A DNA stretch of 64,000 nucleotides from Triticum aestivum (Eukaryota; Streptophyta; Magnoliopsida; Poales; Poaceae), in the NCBI RefSeq assembly GCF_018294505.1, contig NC_057813.1, forward strand, positions 313,052,900 to 313,116,899. The letters run 5' to 3'. The notes beneath the pieces are model-generated. The model had not been told where the DNA came from, searched no databases, and worked only from the letters and a program-made list of their open reading frames with translations. The position numbers and the translations under genes were made by a program. Shown piece after piece: positions 23,307 through 35,027 of this stretch. The stretch's first letter is position 1. Every line of letters begins with the position of its first letter.

Positions 23307-24503
23307 CAGTGCGGCCCCAACCCCAGCCCTCGCGAGATCGCGATAGCAGTACCACGCGTACATAACTACGCTCTGGAAATACCATGGGCATAAGGGGAGG
23401 GGCACAACCACGGCACGCCCAGAATGCGGCTCAACCGCACTAGGGGCTCCCGATTTTGCCATTTCTTCTTTTTTATATATACTTTCAGGACTCCACTATT
23501 CGGAAGGCCTGTCCGGCAATACACTCGCCGAACACACGATGCAATAGCCAGGGAGACAACAAGCCACGTCAAATATCCAGGTGGTCTCTATAACGAGCTA
23601 ATACCTGACTTACTTAAAGTCTCGCAGCTTGCCCCTGGAGGGGGAAATGTCAAATAATCCCATCTCTTGCTTATCGAACTATTTGTATCGTTCTGCTTTC
23701 ATAGCAGCCCTTTAATAAACAATACATAGCTCTTGTCTATTATTGCATTCATTTTTCATGTAAATATGTTCAGTCATGACATCATGCAACCGTACACTTT
23801 GGTACGGCCAATACACCAGGGGCTTAAGTATCCCATAATACGGCTGAGAAGACCGAACACTCTCATGAGTGCGGCACCCCGAACTTATAGCATTATATGC
23901 ATCGGCTCCGAATCATGTCTTGGGTCAATAGTTGGGTTTGCCCGGCTCCCATGTTTTGGTACCTTACGTTCCGCAATGTCGGCTAAGGTAGCGCTGGGAG
24001 AACTACTACGATTGTGCCCCAGTTGAGTTGGGTTAACACCTCAGTAGAGAAAGCTAAAACTGGCCGTCATGATAGGGCGAGAGACCGGTCATTGTTCCAG
24101 AGGTTTTTCGAGTCCCTAAAGACTTATGCCGCTTAGAGCGAGGAGCCTGATTTATCCGGCCTAGGCGCGGATAGCGCCCCGAACTTGGTCTTCCGAACAC
24201 TAGGGGCTTCGCCGAAATTTAAAATTATAGAATTCTATGGCTAAGTGAGAGTGATAAAGCATTATAAGTCCGATGGCCTTGTTCATTGTGCTGAGCGCCT
24301 CCCTAGATGGACCCAAGAATGGGAACAAGAGCGCTCAGGTTTATCCCGAACACCCCAGCACTCGTGGCATGGGGGTAGAATCCGACGACTTGCATCTCTC
24401 AGATTTCATAAACGGCCGCACAGAAGGTAATATTTGAAATTCAAAAAGCATTGCTTAGCGCATATGAACAAGTTTTCAGCGCACAGGATAAACAAGAGCG
24501 AGT
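23307..24503. other. Conserved spacer between the convergent genes of E
   Basis: No open frame of note. The stretch from about 23,730 to 24,430 is clearly homologous to D (about 30,010-30,740) and F (about 56,690-57,290). Landmarks shared by all three are CTCCGAATCATGTCTT (near 23,906), CCTTACGTTCCG (near 23,963), GCGAGAG (near 24,080) and CTATGGCTAAG or CCATGGCTAAG (near 24,236). It separates the 3' end of gag-protease from the 3' end of the antisense gene. It may hold the 3' UTRs of both, or an RNA signal. Confidence 0.7.
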
Positions 24504-27500
24504 TTACTCAAAAATTACATCCCCGGTACATTCATTTGCTACAAGACGGGCACCCTTCAGGACGCCCTCATAATACATCTCGGGCCTGCGATGCTCCTTC
24601 CCCTCCGGTGGCCCATCCTTCACCAGCTTCTCAGCATCCAGCTTTCCCCAGTGCACTTTAGCACGGGCAAAAGCCCTACAGTTGCCCTCGATGCACACAG
24701 AGCGCTTGATGACTTCAAGTCGTGGACAGGCATCCACCAGCCGCCGCACCAGCCCAAAGTAGCTCAAAGGCATGACCTCCCTAGGCCACAGCCGGCCTAT
24801 CAGGCCCTTCATGGCCTGTTTGGCTGCCTTATGAAGCTCGACCAGCTGCTTCAGCTGGTCGCTCAAGGGCACCGGCGATTCGGCCTCAGCATACTAGGAC
24901 CAGAACACCTTCTCCTTCGAGCTTCCTTCCTCGGCCCGGTAGAATGCGGCGGCGTCGGATACACTGTGGGGCAGATCTGTGAATGCTCCTGGAGAGCTCC
25001 GGATGCGGGTAAGTAACAGGTAATTTACTTTCACGTGCTTGCTTTGCATAAAGAATGCCTTACCCGCCGAAATCTTTTTCATCGCCTCAATCTCCTGGAG
25101 GGCTTTTTGGGCTTCGGCCTTGGCAGATTTGGCGCTTTCAAGTGCCGAGGCAAGCTCGGACTCTCGAATCTTCGAGTCAAGCTCTAAACTCTCATGTTTC
25201 TTCACGAGAGCATCGAGCTCTTGCCGCACCTCCGCCACCTGCGCCTCTTGCTTTTCTTGCTCAGTGCTCTCCACGGCCGCATTGTCTTTGGACTTGGATA
25301 GCGCTTCCTTCAGGGTCGCCACCTCGGATATGGCCCTTGCAACATTCACGTTGGTCCTGCAATTATTTGCAACCAGGTATTTTTTATATACTTACATAAG
25401 GTATTACATACCTTCCTGGTCCTCGAGCTGCTTCTTGGCACGGCCGAGCTTGTTCTCGGACCGCTCAACGCTCTGCTTCAATGCATCGACCTCCGCAGTC
25501 AGTGCGACAGAGGTCAGCAGCGCAGCCTGCAATCCCATATTGACATATTTATGTTAGACTCCTGCGTATATCTTTTTTAGATCCTCAGTCCGGCTTTTCT
25601 TTCCGAACACCACACTGAGCATCAGGGGTTACTGTCTATGCGGTAACATTTTTATATGTTTTAAATACATACCTCAAAGCCTGTTAGCAGGCTGGTACAG
25701 GCTTCTGTCAGCCCGCTCTTGGCAGACTGAACCTTCTGAATCACCGCACTCATAACAGTGCGGTGCTCCTCGTCGATGGAGGCGCCGTTAAGCACCTCCA
25801 GCAAATTGTCCGGCGCCTCCGGTTGGACGGAGGCCGTCGGTGTCATAGGCTTGCCCTTCTTGCGAAGGGGCCACCTGCCGGACTCCGGAACCACTAAAGG
25901 TTCCGGATCGGTGTCTGACCTAGGGCCGGACTTAGATCCCTCTGGGGCTTCATCCTCTTTGGGCCTGGAGTCCGGGAGGTCGCCTTGCGGCGCCTCCAGG
26001 ACCACCTCCCCCTGGTTTAGTCCCTTTTGGGACTCCACCTCGGCTTCGTCCGTAGGGCGAGGGGAGGAGGCCGTTGGGAGTGAAGTGTTATTCACATCCG
26101 ACGAATCCAGGGAGCCGCTCGACAAATCGCCGAGCTGAGCCTTGGGCGGACTACATGATTGAATTCGGCGTCAGAAGGTACTGTACAATAGAGGAGCGCC
26201 ATAAGTTATTCTGGTATCCGGATACTTACGATTTTGCCAGGGGCTTGACCCTGGATGGCAATTCCTCTTCGCCGTCTTCGGCGTCGGAGGCGTAGTCCGG
26301 TAGAAGGGTCCTCCCCTTCTTGGACCCTCCGGCCTCCCCAGTTGGGGCTGCCTTCCTTTTCTTTCCTCCCCTCGCTGAAGGGGGAGAGGCTTCTTTTTCC
26401 TCCTCGTCTTTAGAGGCGGAGGGCGCTTCGGGGTCGTCGGGCGATGAATCCGACACCACCAGGCGTTGGGAACTCTTTCGAGTCCCCGTGGCCTTCTTCT
26501 TGGCCTTCTTCTCCGGCACCACGCGAGGTGCCGGAACCAGCAGCTTTGTCAAACGGCCGTCCGCTGGGTCTTCGGGCAAAGGAGCCAGACAGTTCATCTA
26601 TCTGGCCTTCTTCTGCCAGTCCTGTTAAAGGGATGGGAGTTTAGATCCCGCATAGAGTCAAAATATGGAAAACAAATACCACGTAATGGGAAAACTGAGC
26701 TTACCACGCTGGCTTGATGCTTCGCGCAGAATCCGCGATCCTCGGTAATGGGAGGGTGAACCTCGGAGCTCTTGAAAAGCACCTTCCAGGCGTCCTTGTG
26801 TTTTGTGTCGAAGAGCCTGGACAAAGTCTGGTGTTGAGCCGGGTCGAACTCCCACAAGTTGAAGGCCCGTTGTTGACACGGGAGGATCCGACGGAAGAGC
26901 ATGGCCTGGACTATGTTGACAAGTTTAACCTTCTTGTTCACCAGGTCTTGGACGCAGGTTTGGAGTCCGGCCACCTCTTCCGGATTACCGAACAACTGTC
27001 CCGTCTCTTTTCCAGGACGTGAGCCGGGTGGGGGTGCCAGATTGGAATTCGGGGGCCGCTGCCCACTCAGGGTCACGCGGCTCGGTGATGTAGAACCACC
27101 CCGATTGCCACCCTTTGATGGTTTCTACAAAGGAGCCCTCGAGCCATGTGATGTTGGGCATCTTGACCACCATGGCGCCTCCGCACTCCGCTTGTCGGCC
27201 GCTCACGACCTTTGGCTTGACGCTGAAGATCTTCAGCCATAGGCCGAAGTGAGGCTTGATGTGGAGGAAGCCTCGCACACGACGATAAACGCCGAGATGT
27301 TGAGGATGAAGTTTGGGGCCAAATCATGGAAATCCAGGCCGTAGTAGAACATGAGCCCCCGGACAAATGGGTGATGTGGGAAGCCCAGTCCGCGGAGGAA
27401 ATGGGTAAGGAACACCACCCTCTCATGGGGCCTAGGGGTGGGGATGAGTTGCCCCTCATCTGGAAGCCGGTGCGCGATGTCGTTACACAAGTATCCGACC

Positions 27501-27568
27501 TTCCTCAACTTTTTGATGTGCCCCTCCGTAATGGTGGAGGCCATCCATCTACCTCCCGCTCCGGACAT
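24504..27568 (-). pseudogene. Antisense five-exon gene of element E (Transposase_28-like)
   Basis: Exons on the minus strand by homology with F: 27568-26705, 26621-26230, 26150-25673, 25526-25412 and 25336-24504 (864, 392, 478, 115 and 833 bp; total 894 codons). Introns are 83, 79, 146 and 75 bp; introns 1-3 have GT...AG ends. Exon 1 holds the grass domain I recall as Transposase_28, a putative gypsy-type transposon domain (about residues 30-230, with FVRGLMFYYGLDFHDLAP and KPHFGLWLKIF). Exon 2 is Lys/Glu-rich, NLS-like; exons 4-5 are coiled coil followed by a conserved C-terminal region. Damage: a compensating frameshift pair between about 27,260 and 27,000, a TAG near 26,600, a TAG near 24,891 and a lost AG at the intron 4 acceptor (25337). 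Role unknown. Confidence 0.8.
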
Positions 27569-27683
27569 GATTGGAGAAGGTTGAGGTGGGAAGTGCGGAC
27601 TTGGGCACTGGAGCTTGAGTGCACAAGAATGGATAAGCAAAAGAGGAAGAAGTCGTAGATGGAAAGGGCGGATCCTTATCCCC

Positions 27684-27827
27684 TTATATGGGCGGCCAAA
27701 ATTATGAGCCTCCACCAGCCTAATAAAACTCGCTTATCTCCCAAGCACCACGGTTAATGGCGCGGTTGGGTTACCCACGCCCGTATTGATGAGAATCCCA
27801 GAATAAGGGGACACGATCTCTGCTTTG
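27684..27827 (-). promoter_or_regulatory. Internal promoter of the antisense gene in E
   Basis: On the minus strand a TATA-like CATATAAGG (27684-27690) lies about 115 bp upstream of the antisense ATG. The plus-strand 20-mer GGGACACGATCTCTGCTTTG (27808-27827) lies about 120 bp further upstream. Both recur at nearly the same spacing in D and F. The remaining bases to the 3' LTR (27,828-28,121) have no open frame. Confidence 0.6.
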
Positions 27828-28121
27828 ACAAGACGTACCAAGGAAACCACCTCGCTAAACGCGTTGAGGTGGACCAGTAAAATGATTCGAATAAAGGCTT
27901 GGTCATAGCGTGATGTCACACTACGGAATACGTCAGCAGATTAGATTTGTGTAAACATTATTCTCTCTACGGTGGTATTTGGAACTTATTTTGCAGAGCC
28001 GGACACTATCCTTGTGTTCAAACATCTTCAATGAAGTATTCGGAGGAGGAACCCGCCTTGCAATGCTGAAGACAATTTGCGCGCCAGACTCATCGTCATT
28101 GAAGCCTGGTTCAGGGGCTAC

Positions 28122-28593
28122 TGAGGGAGTCCTGGATTAGGGGGTGTCCGGATGGCTGGACTATGACCTTTGGCCGGACTCCCGGACTATGAAGATACAA
28201 GATTGAAGACTTCGTCCCGTGTCCGGATGGGACTTTCCTTGGCGTGGAAGGCAAGCTTAGCGATACGATATGAAGATCTTCTCCCATTGTAACCGACTCT
28301 GTGTAACCCTAGCCCTCCCCGATGTCTATATAAACCGGAGAGTTTTAGTCCATAGGACGAACAACAATCATACCATAGGCTAGCTTCTAGGGTTTAGCCT
28401 CTCTGATCTCGTGGTAGATCAACTCTTGTACTACCCATATCATCAATATTAATCAAGCAGGAGTAGGGTTTTACCTCCATCGAGAGGGCCCGAACCTGGG
28501 TAAAAACATCGTGTCCCTTGTCTCCTGTTACCACCCACCTAGACGCACAGTTCGGGACCCCCTACCCGAGACCCGCCGGTTTTGACATCGACA
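28122..28593 (+). repeat. 3' LTR of element E, 472 bp
   Basis: Preceded by the purine-rich CAGGGGCTAC tract. About 97% identical to 19492-19962. It ends TTTTGACATCGACA, followed by ACTGA and the resumed gag frame of D. Confidence 0.9.
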
Positions 28594-28598
28594 ACTGA

Positions 28599-29617
28599 AG
28601 ACACGGCAGTCAATGCCGGATTCAGCGGATTCAAATCCGGTCAGCGGAAGAAGCCATTCAAGAGAAACAATCAGGGACCGTCCAGTCTAGACCGTATACT
28701 GGAGCGCTCATGCCAAATTCATGGCACCCCGGACAAGCCAGCCAACCACACCAATAGAGACTGTCTGGTATTTAAATAGGGCGGCAAGATAAACACCGAA
28801 AACAGGGACAAGGGGCTGCATAGCGACGATGACGAGGAGCCCCGGCATCCGAACATGGGGGGACAGAAGAAATGTCCGCCCCCATGTGAAAATGTTCAAC
28901 ATGATCTACGCCACCCACATCCCCAAGCGGGAATGGAAGCGAGCACTACGGCACGTCTACGCGATGGAGCCAGTCGTCCCCAAATTCAACCCATGGTCAG
29001 CTTGTCCGATCACCTTTGATCGTAGGGATCATCCTACTAGCATCCGTCACGGTGGCTCGGCCGCATTGGTTCTAGACCCAATCATAGACGGATTTCACCT
29101 CACAAGAGTCCTTTTGGACGGAGGCAGCAGCCTGAACCTGCTTTACCAGGACACAGTGCGCAAAATGGGCATTGATCCTTCAAGGATTAAGCCCACAAAA
29201 ACCACCTTTAAAGGTGTAATTCCTGGAGTAGAGGCCCGTTGTATGGGCTCTATAACATTGGAAGTGGTCTTCGGATCTCCGGATAACTTCCGAAGCGAAG
29301 AGCCAATCTTCGATATCGTCCCTTTTCGCAATGGTTACCACGCACTGCTCGGACAAACCGCATTCGCTAGATTCAATGCGGTACCACACTATGCATACCT
29401 CAAGCTCAAGATGCCAGGCCCGCGCGGGGTCATAACAGTCAACGGAAATATGGACCGCTCTGTCCGTACACAAGAGCACACTGCAGCCCTTGCAGCAGAA
29501 GTACAATGCGGACTCCTCCGGCAAACCACCAATCCGGCGACGACAACCTCAAGCTCCGTCAAGCGAGGGCGGAACACCCCGCAACAGGATCAGCAGGCAT
29601 GCCAAGAGCATGATTAG
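28599..29617 (+). pseudogene. gag end and protease of element D
   Basis: Continues D's gag in frame after E. It has the zinc motif CQIHG...HTNRDC (about 28,710-28,770), then a TAG at 28777 where E has CAG. A one-base shift near 28,860-28,890, close to a run of C, moves the frame before the protease. The protease frame (28,829-29,617) carries VLLDGGSSLNLLY near 29,108 and ALLGQTAFARF near 29,344. It ends with a short Gln/Lys-rich tail. It is very similar to the E protease at 22,575-23,306. No RT follows. Confidence 0.85.
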
Positions 29618-30803
29618 CAGTCCAGCCTCCGCTCAAATCCCATCAAAGCAACATTCGTGCCACCCGTACACAATTACGCACTCAAAATACCATGGGTACA
29701 GGCGGAGGCGTAGCAGTGGCTCAGTCAATAGTACGGTATTGCCTCGTAACCTTTCCTTTTACCTTTAAGGACATTTCTTTAGCACAGCTTCTCCAGAAGA
29801 GCCGGATTGTCGGACCTACATAGGAGAGAAAACCAAGGAGGCAACAGGCTTTGCGCACAGAATGAAATGCCCAAGCGGAATCTATTTACGATCGTTATAC
29901 CCGCTTTATCTACCTGTACGTAGCCTGCCTCTGGATAGGATATGTCAAATAATCCTATTTAGCTCCGCTTAACGCATTCATTGTAAACATACGCCTAAAC
30001 GTATTATTCATCAATGGGAGATCATATACAGCGTCAGCTTATTATTCTTATTTGAGCATTTTTTTACAAATGTCTATTTGATTTTGCATCCGTACACTTT
30101 GGTACGTTAAGTTTGCCAGGGGCTTCTTATGGCGCCCCATAATACGGTAAGACAAGTCCGAACACTTTCAACAGTGCGGCACCCCGAACTTATAGCATTA
30201 TGCATCAGCTCCGAATCATGTCTTGGGTCTACAGTTGGGATAGCCCAGCTCCCTTGTTTTGGTACCTTACGTTCCATTATATCGGCTAAGGTAGCACAGG
30301 GAGAACTACTGAGATTGTGCCCTGGTTCTTCCGGACGAGCACCTTAGTAGAGAAAGCCGAAAACTGACCGGCATGATGTGGCGAGAGCTGGTCGCTGTTC
30401 GAGAGGTCTTAAAATCCTTAAAGATTTTTCCGCTTTAGGCGATAATTCGGCTTCGTCCGATCTAGGCGTATATAGCGCCCCAATTCGGCCTTCCGGATTC
30501 TAGGGGCTTCGCCGAAATTTAAAATTGTAGACTTCTATGGCTAAGTGAAGGTTATAAAGCCGCATAGTCCGATTGCCTTGTTCGCTGCGCTGGACACCTC
30601 CTTAAGGGACCAAACATTTGGATAAAGAGTGTCCGGGTTTTCCACGAACACCCCAGTACTAGTTACATGGGGGCGGAAGCCAACGACTGGCCTACTTTCA
30701 GAATTTGATAAACGACCGCACAGAAGGTAATATTTTGAATAACAAAAGCGCTACATAGTGCAAGTAACTTCGTCTTTAAAATACAAACATGATAGAAGTG
30801 AAT
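29618..30803. other. Conserved spacer between the convergent genes of D
   Basis: Non-coding. It matches the E spacer over about 30,010-30,740 and the F spacer over a shorter core. Shared landmarks include CTCCGAATCATGTCTT (near 30,209), CCTTACGTTCC (near 30,265), GCGAGAGCTGGTC (near 30,382) and CTATGGCTAAG (near 30,534). Confidence 0.7.
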
Positions 30804-33800
30804 TCATTCAAAAATTATGTCCTTGGTACACTCATCGGCCACGAGGCGAGCACCCTTCATAACGCCATCATAATACTTCTCGGGAACGCGATGCGGCTTG
30901 CCCTCTGGCGGCCCGTCCTTCACCAGCTTCTCTGCATCCAGTTTGCCCCAAGGCACCTTCGCACGGGCAAGGGCCCGGCGGGCACCCTCAATGCAAACGG
31001 ATCGCTTGATGACTTCCAGTCGCGGACAGGCATTCACCATCCGCCTTATCAAACCGAAGTAGCTGGTGGGCAGGGGCTCACCAGGCCACATCCAGACTAT
31101 GAAATCCTTCATAGCCACTTCGGCCGCCTTGTGGAGTTCGACCAACTGTTCCAGTTGGTCACTCAGAGGCATTGAATGTTCGGCCCCAGCATACTGGGAC
31201 CAGAACAACTTCTATGTTTTGCTCCCCTCCTAAGCACGGTAGAACTCCGCGGCATCTGATACACTGCGTGGCAGATCTACGAATGCCCCTAGAGAGCTCC
31301 GGACTCGGGTAAGTAAAAGAAACGCCTCCTCCACATGTTTTCTTTGCATAAATAATTTCTTACCCGTTGTTATCTTTTTGGCATCCTGGATTTCCTACTG
31401 TGCCCTCTCGGCTTCAGCCTTGGCATCTTTTATACTTGTAAGGGCCTTCACAAGCTCGGCCACTTTTGCTTTAAGCTCATGCTCCATGGACTCGAACTTC
31501 TTGCCGAGCTCCTGGAGCTCTTCTTGTACTTCGCCCACTCGGGCTTCTTGCTTTTTGCGCTCCTTACGTTCCAAGGCCACCTTGTGTTCGGCCTTGGACA
31601 GCGCTTTCTTGAGAGACGCCACTTCGGTGGTGGCCTCTGTTACCAAATCACGATGCCTCGTTTTTAGAATAACCAATTTTATCTATACTTTACTATATGA
31701 GAGAGGGGAATCATTCACCTTTGCTCTCCAAGAGCTGCCTCCTCATGAGGTCGAGCTCTCCGTGCGCCTGCTCCAGGTCCTGTTTCAGTCCGGCGATCTC
31801 GGCCGTACGGACCGCAGCGGCAAGCAGCATAGCCTGCTTATTTACATTCAAAACTTACTGTTATACTCCTGCGGATTATAATTGACCCTCCGTTTGGTTT
31901 CTCCTTCCGAACACCAAACAGAGTATCAGGGGCTACTACCCATCGGGTGGTAATTTCACACATTTTTACTACTTACGTCAAAGCCTGTTAGGAGGCTGGT
32001 GCCGGCTCCTTCCGAACACCAAACAGAGTATCAGGGGCTACTACCTATCGGGTGGTAACTTCATCTCTGGAAGCGCCACAAAGCGCTTCCAGCAGACAAT
32101 CCGACGCCTCGGGCGCAACGGAAGTCCTCGATACAGACGGCCCTCCCTCCCTAACCAGGGGCTGCCCGCCTGAATCCAAAACCACTGAAGGCTTCGGGAC
32201 AGTGTTCGGCTGAGAGTCCGGCTTACTACGGCTCTCACCAATACGATCCACGGGGATCTTGAACCCCGCGAGTCCGACGTCTCGAACGCCACCTTGAGGC
32301 GCCTCTAGGGCCACCTCCCCCATCTCTGGGAGCCTTTGGGACAACACCTCCGTGTCATCCGCAGGCCAAGGAGAAGTGGCCGTCGGAAGTGAGTTCATAA
32401 CCGACTCACTCAAGGACCCGTCCGAAGACGACACCTCGGGATGGGCCCTGGCCGGACTGCATACAAGTTCGGCATTATAACAAAACCATGAAGCTAAATT
32501 ATGATGGAGTGCAGATACTTACGATCGCACTAGGGGCTTCTTCCTGGGCAGCCACCCTTCCTCGCTATCGGCGGCGGTGGCGGAGTAGTCCAGAAGGGAC
32601 ACCTTTCCCTTCTTGGACGTCCCAGCCTCCCCCACCGGGGCGGCCTTCCTCTTTTTCTCCCCCCCAGTACGGGGAGGTGGGGTTTCTTCTTGTTTTCCCC
32701 CGTATCCGCGGGAGGAATCTGCCTCGTCGTCATCAGACGATAAGGGTATGACGACCTTGCGCCGGGGGCCTCTCCTGGTGCCCTGGTCCGCCGTCTCTAG
32801 CCCCCCATCCTTTCCGGATGGGGCGGCCTCCTCTTCTTCTTGTTCATCCCCTTTGGGGGAGGAGTGCGCCTCATCGTCTTCGGACGAGGCTTGCGCAGCA
32901 TTACGTCGGAGACCCTTTCAGGTCCCCGGGGCCTTCTTATCGGCCTTCTTCTCCGGCCCCTTATAGGGCGCCGGGACCAACATCTTCGTCAGGAGATCAT
33001 TAGATGGGCTTTCTGGCAGCGGAGCCGGACAGTCAATCCGCTCCGCTATCTCCACATAATCCTGAACAAATATACACAATCAGTTAAGGCTTCCCCATGA
33101 ATATATTGGGAAGAACCGGACCCGGTGGCAGCCTGAGAACTCACCTGGATAGGGTGCCGCGCGGCATGGAGCCCACGGTCCTCGGATATGAGAGGAGGTA
33201 CTTCGGAGGCCTTGAACAACGCCTTCCACGCGTTTTTGTGCTTCATGCCATAGAGCCTCTGGAGCGTCTGGTGTTCGGCCGGGACGAAATCCCACAGATT
33301 AAATGCCCGCCTTTGGCACGGCAGAATTCCGCGGAAGAGCATGACCTAGATCACGTTGACAAGCTTGATGTTCTTGTCCTTCATGCCCTTGACGCAGTTT
33401 ATGAGTCCGGTCAACTCTATAGGTTTGCCCCAGGACAGGCCCTTCTGTTCCCAGGAGGTGAGCCGCATAGGGGTTCCGGATCGGAACTCGGGGGCCGCCG
33501 CCCAGTCGGCGTCGCGTGGCTCGGTGATGTAGAACCACCCCGACTGCCACCCCTTCACAGTTTCCGCAAAGGAGCGGTCAAGCCAGGTGATGTTAGGCAT
33601 TTTGCCCACCATGGCTCCTCCGCACTCCGCTTGCTGGCCGCTCACGATCTTTGGCTTCACGCAGAAGGTTTGCAGCCACAAGCCGAAGTGAGGCTTGATC
33701 CGGAGGAAAGCCTCGCATACGACGATGAACGCCGAGATGTTGAGGACGAAGTTCGGGGCTAGATCATGGAAATCTAGCCCGTAGTAGAACATGAGCCCGC

Positions 33801-34008
33801 GGACGAAGGGGTGGAGTGGAAACCCCAGTCCACGGACAAAGTGGGCAAGAAACACGACCCTCTCATGGGGTCCTGGAGTTGGAATGACCTGCCCGCCATC
33901 TGGTAGCCGGTGCGCTATGTCTGCGGCCAAGTATCTGGCCGCCCGAAGACTTGCGATATTCTTTTCCTTCATGGTGGAAGCCACCCATTTACCTCGTGCT
34001 ATGGACAT
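30804..34008 (-). pseudogene. Antisense five-exon gene of element D (Transposase_28-like)
   Basis: Exons on the minus strand: 34008-33145 (864 bp), 33061-32523 (539), 32456 to about 31977 (damaged), 31833-31719 (115) and 31636-30804 (833). Introns 1 and 4 are 83 and 82 bp; visible donors are GTGAGT, GTAAGT, GTAAGT and GTGAAT, and all acceptors end AG. Exon 1 carries the Transposase_28-like domain with KPHFGLWLQTF and FVRGLMFYYGLDFHDLAP. Exon 2 is long and rich in Asp/Glu/Lys/Ser. Damage: TAG near 33,346 (CAG in E), TGA in exon 2, exon 3 partly replaced by a patch copied from intron 3, and three stops in exon 5 (near 31,392, 31,233 and 31,215). The reading frame is otherwise kept. Function unknown. 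Confidence 0.8.
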
Positions 34009-34113
34009 GTTTAACTGTGCGGAGAAGACTTGGACTAGGGCGCTAGAGCTCGAGGAGGCAAGAGTGGGCAGAGGAGGAAGAAGGCATGGGTAAGAATGGG
34101 GAACTCTTATCCC

Positions 34114-34260
34114 TTTATAGAGGCGATGAAAGCGGTGCACCTCCCCACTAGCCTGTTGAGAATCGCTTACTTCTCAAGCGCCATGATTGATGGCACGGGG
34201 GGATTACCCATACCCGTATTGATGAGAATCCCGTGATAAGGGGACACGATCTCTGCTTTG
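34114..34260 (-). promoter_or_regulatory. Internal promoter of the antisense gene in D
   Basis: Minus-strand CTATAAAGG (34114-34120) lies 106 bp upstream of the antisense ATG. The 20-mer GGGACACGATCTCTGCTTTG lies at 34241-34260. Same layout as E and F. Bases 34,261-34,540 up to the 3' LTR are non-coding and end in the polypurine tract CAGGGGCTAC. Confidence 0.6.
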
Positions 34261-34540
34261 ACAAGACGTGTCAAGGAAACCGCCTCGCAATACGTGTTGT
34301 GACTGGTTGTGGGAAAATGGTTTGACCCGACCGTAAGGACATGTCACGTCATTTAAAAAGTTGTCAGCTGAAGTATCATTCTCTCTACGGTAGCATGTGA
34401 AGATCATTTTGCAGATCTGGACACGGCCTACATGTTCGATAATAACCTTGGAGTATTCGGAAGGAGGAAGCCGCCTTGCAATGCCGAAGACAAGACTGCG
34501 CGCCGGACTCATCATCATTGTAGCCTGGTTCAGGGGCTAC

Positions 34541-35022
34541 TGAGGGAGTCCTGGATAAGGGGGTATCTGGACAGCCGGACTGAATGCATCGTCCGGACTA
34601 TTGAAGCATGAAGATACAAGACTCAAGACTTCGGCTCGTGTTCAGATGGGACTCTCCTTTGTGTGGAAGACAAGCTTGGTGATCCGGATGTTATATTTCC
34701 TTCCTTGTAACCGACTCCATGTAAACCCTAGCCCTCTCCTGTGTCTATATAAACCAGAGAGGATGGTCCTTAGAAGGCCAATCACAATTACAATCATACC
34801 ATCATAGGCTAGCTCTTAGGGTTTAGCCTCTATGATCTCGTGGTAGATCTACTCTTGTACTACTCATATCTTCAATATTAATCAAGCAGGAAGTAGGGTT
34901 TTACCTCCATCAAGAGGGCCCGAACCTGGGTAAACATTGTGTCCCTTGCTTCCTGTTACCATCAGCCTAAGACGCACAGATCGGGACCCCCTACCCGAGA
35001 TCCGCCGGTTTTGACACCGACA
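34541..35022 (+). repeat. 3' LTR of element D, 482 bp
   Basis: About 95% identical to 16760-17240. It ends TTTTGACACCGACA, followed by GGGAG, where the LTR of A resumes. Confidence 0.9.
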
Positions 35023-35027
35023 GGGAG

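Larger units (their letters stand above)
19492..28593 (+). mobile_element. Element E: non-autonomous two-gene LTR retrotransposon inside D
   Basis: LTRs of 471 and 472 bp, with 5-bp flanks ACCGA (19487-19491) and ACTGA (28594-28598) that differ by one transition. Removing E plus one flank joins D's gag in frame. About 9.1 kb, same layout as D and F: sense gag-protease, spacer block, antisense five-exon gene with its own promoter. No RT or integrase. By eye the LTRs differ at about 13 sites, all transitions, plus one indel, near one million years at 1.3e-8; this fits insertion after D. Confidence 0.9.
16760..35022 (+). mobile_element. Element D: non-autonomous two-gene LTR retrotransposon (hosts E)
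   Basis: LTRs of 481 and 482 bp start TGAGGGAGTCCTGGATAAGG and end with the D/E/F-type GACACCGACA (decayed to CCGATG in the left copy). GGGAG flanks the element at 16755-16759 and 35023-35027. Without E it is about 9.2 kb: gag-protease in sense, a conserved spacer, then a convergent five-exon antisense gene. No RT or integrase is present. By eye the LTRs differ at about 22 of 480 sites, near 1.8 million years at 1.3e-8. From memory the LTR resembles the wheat Fatima family. Confidence 0.88.
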
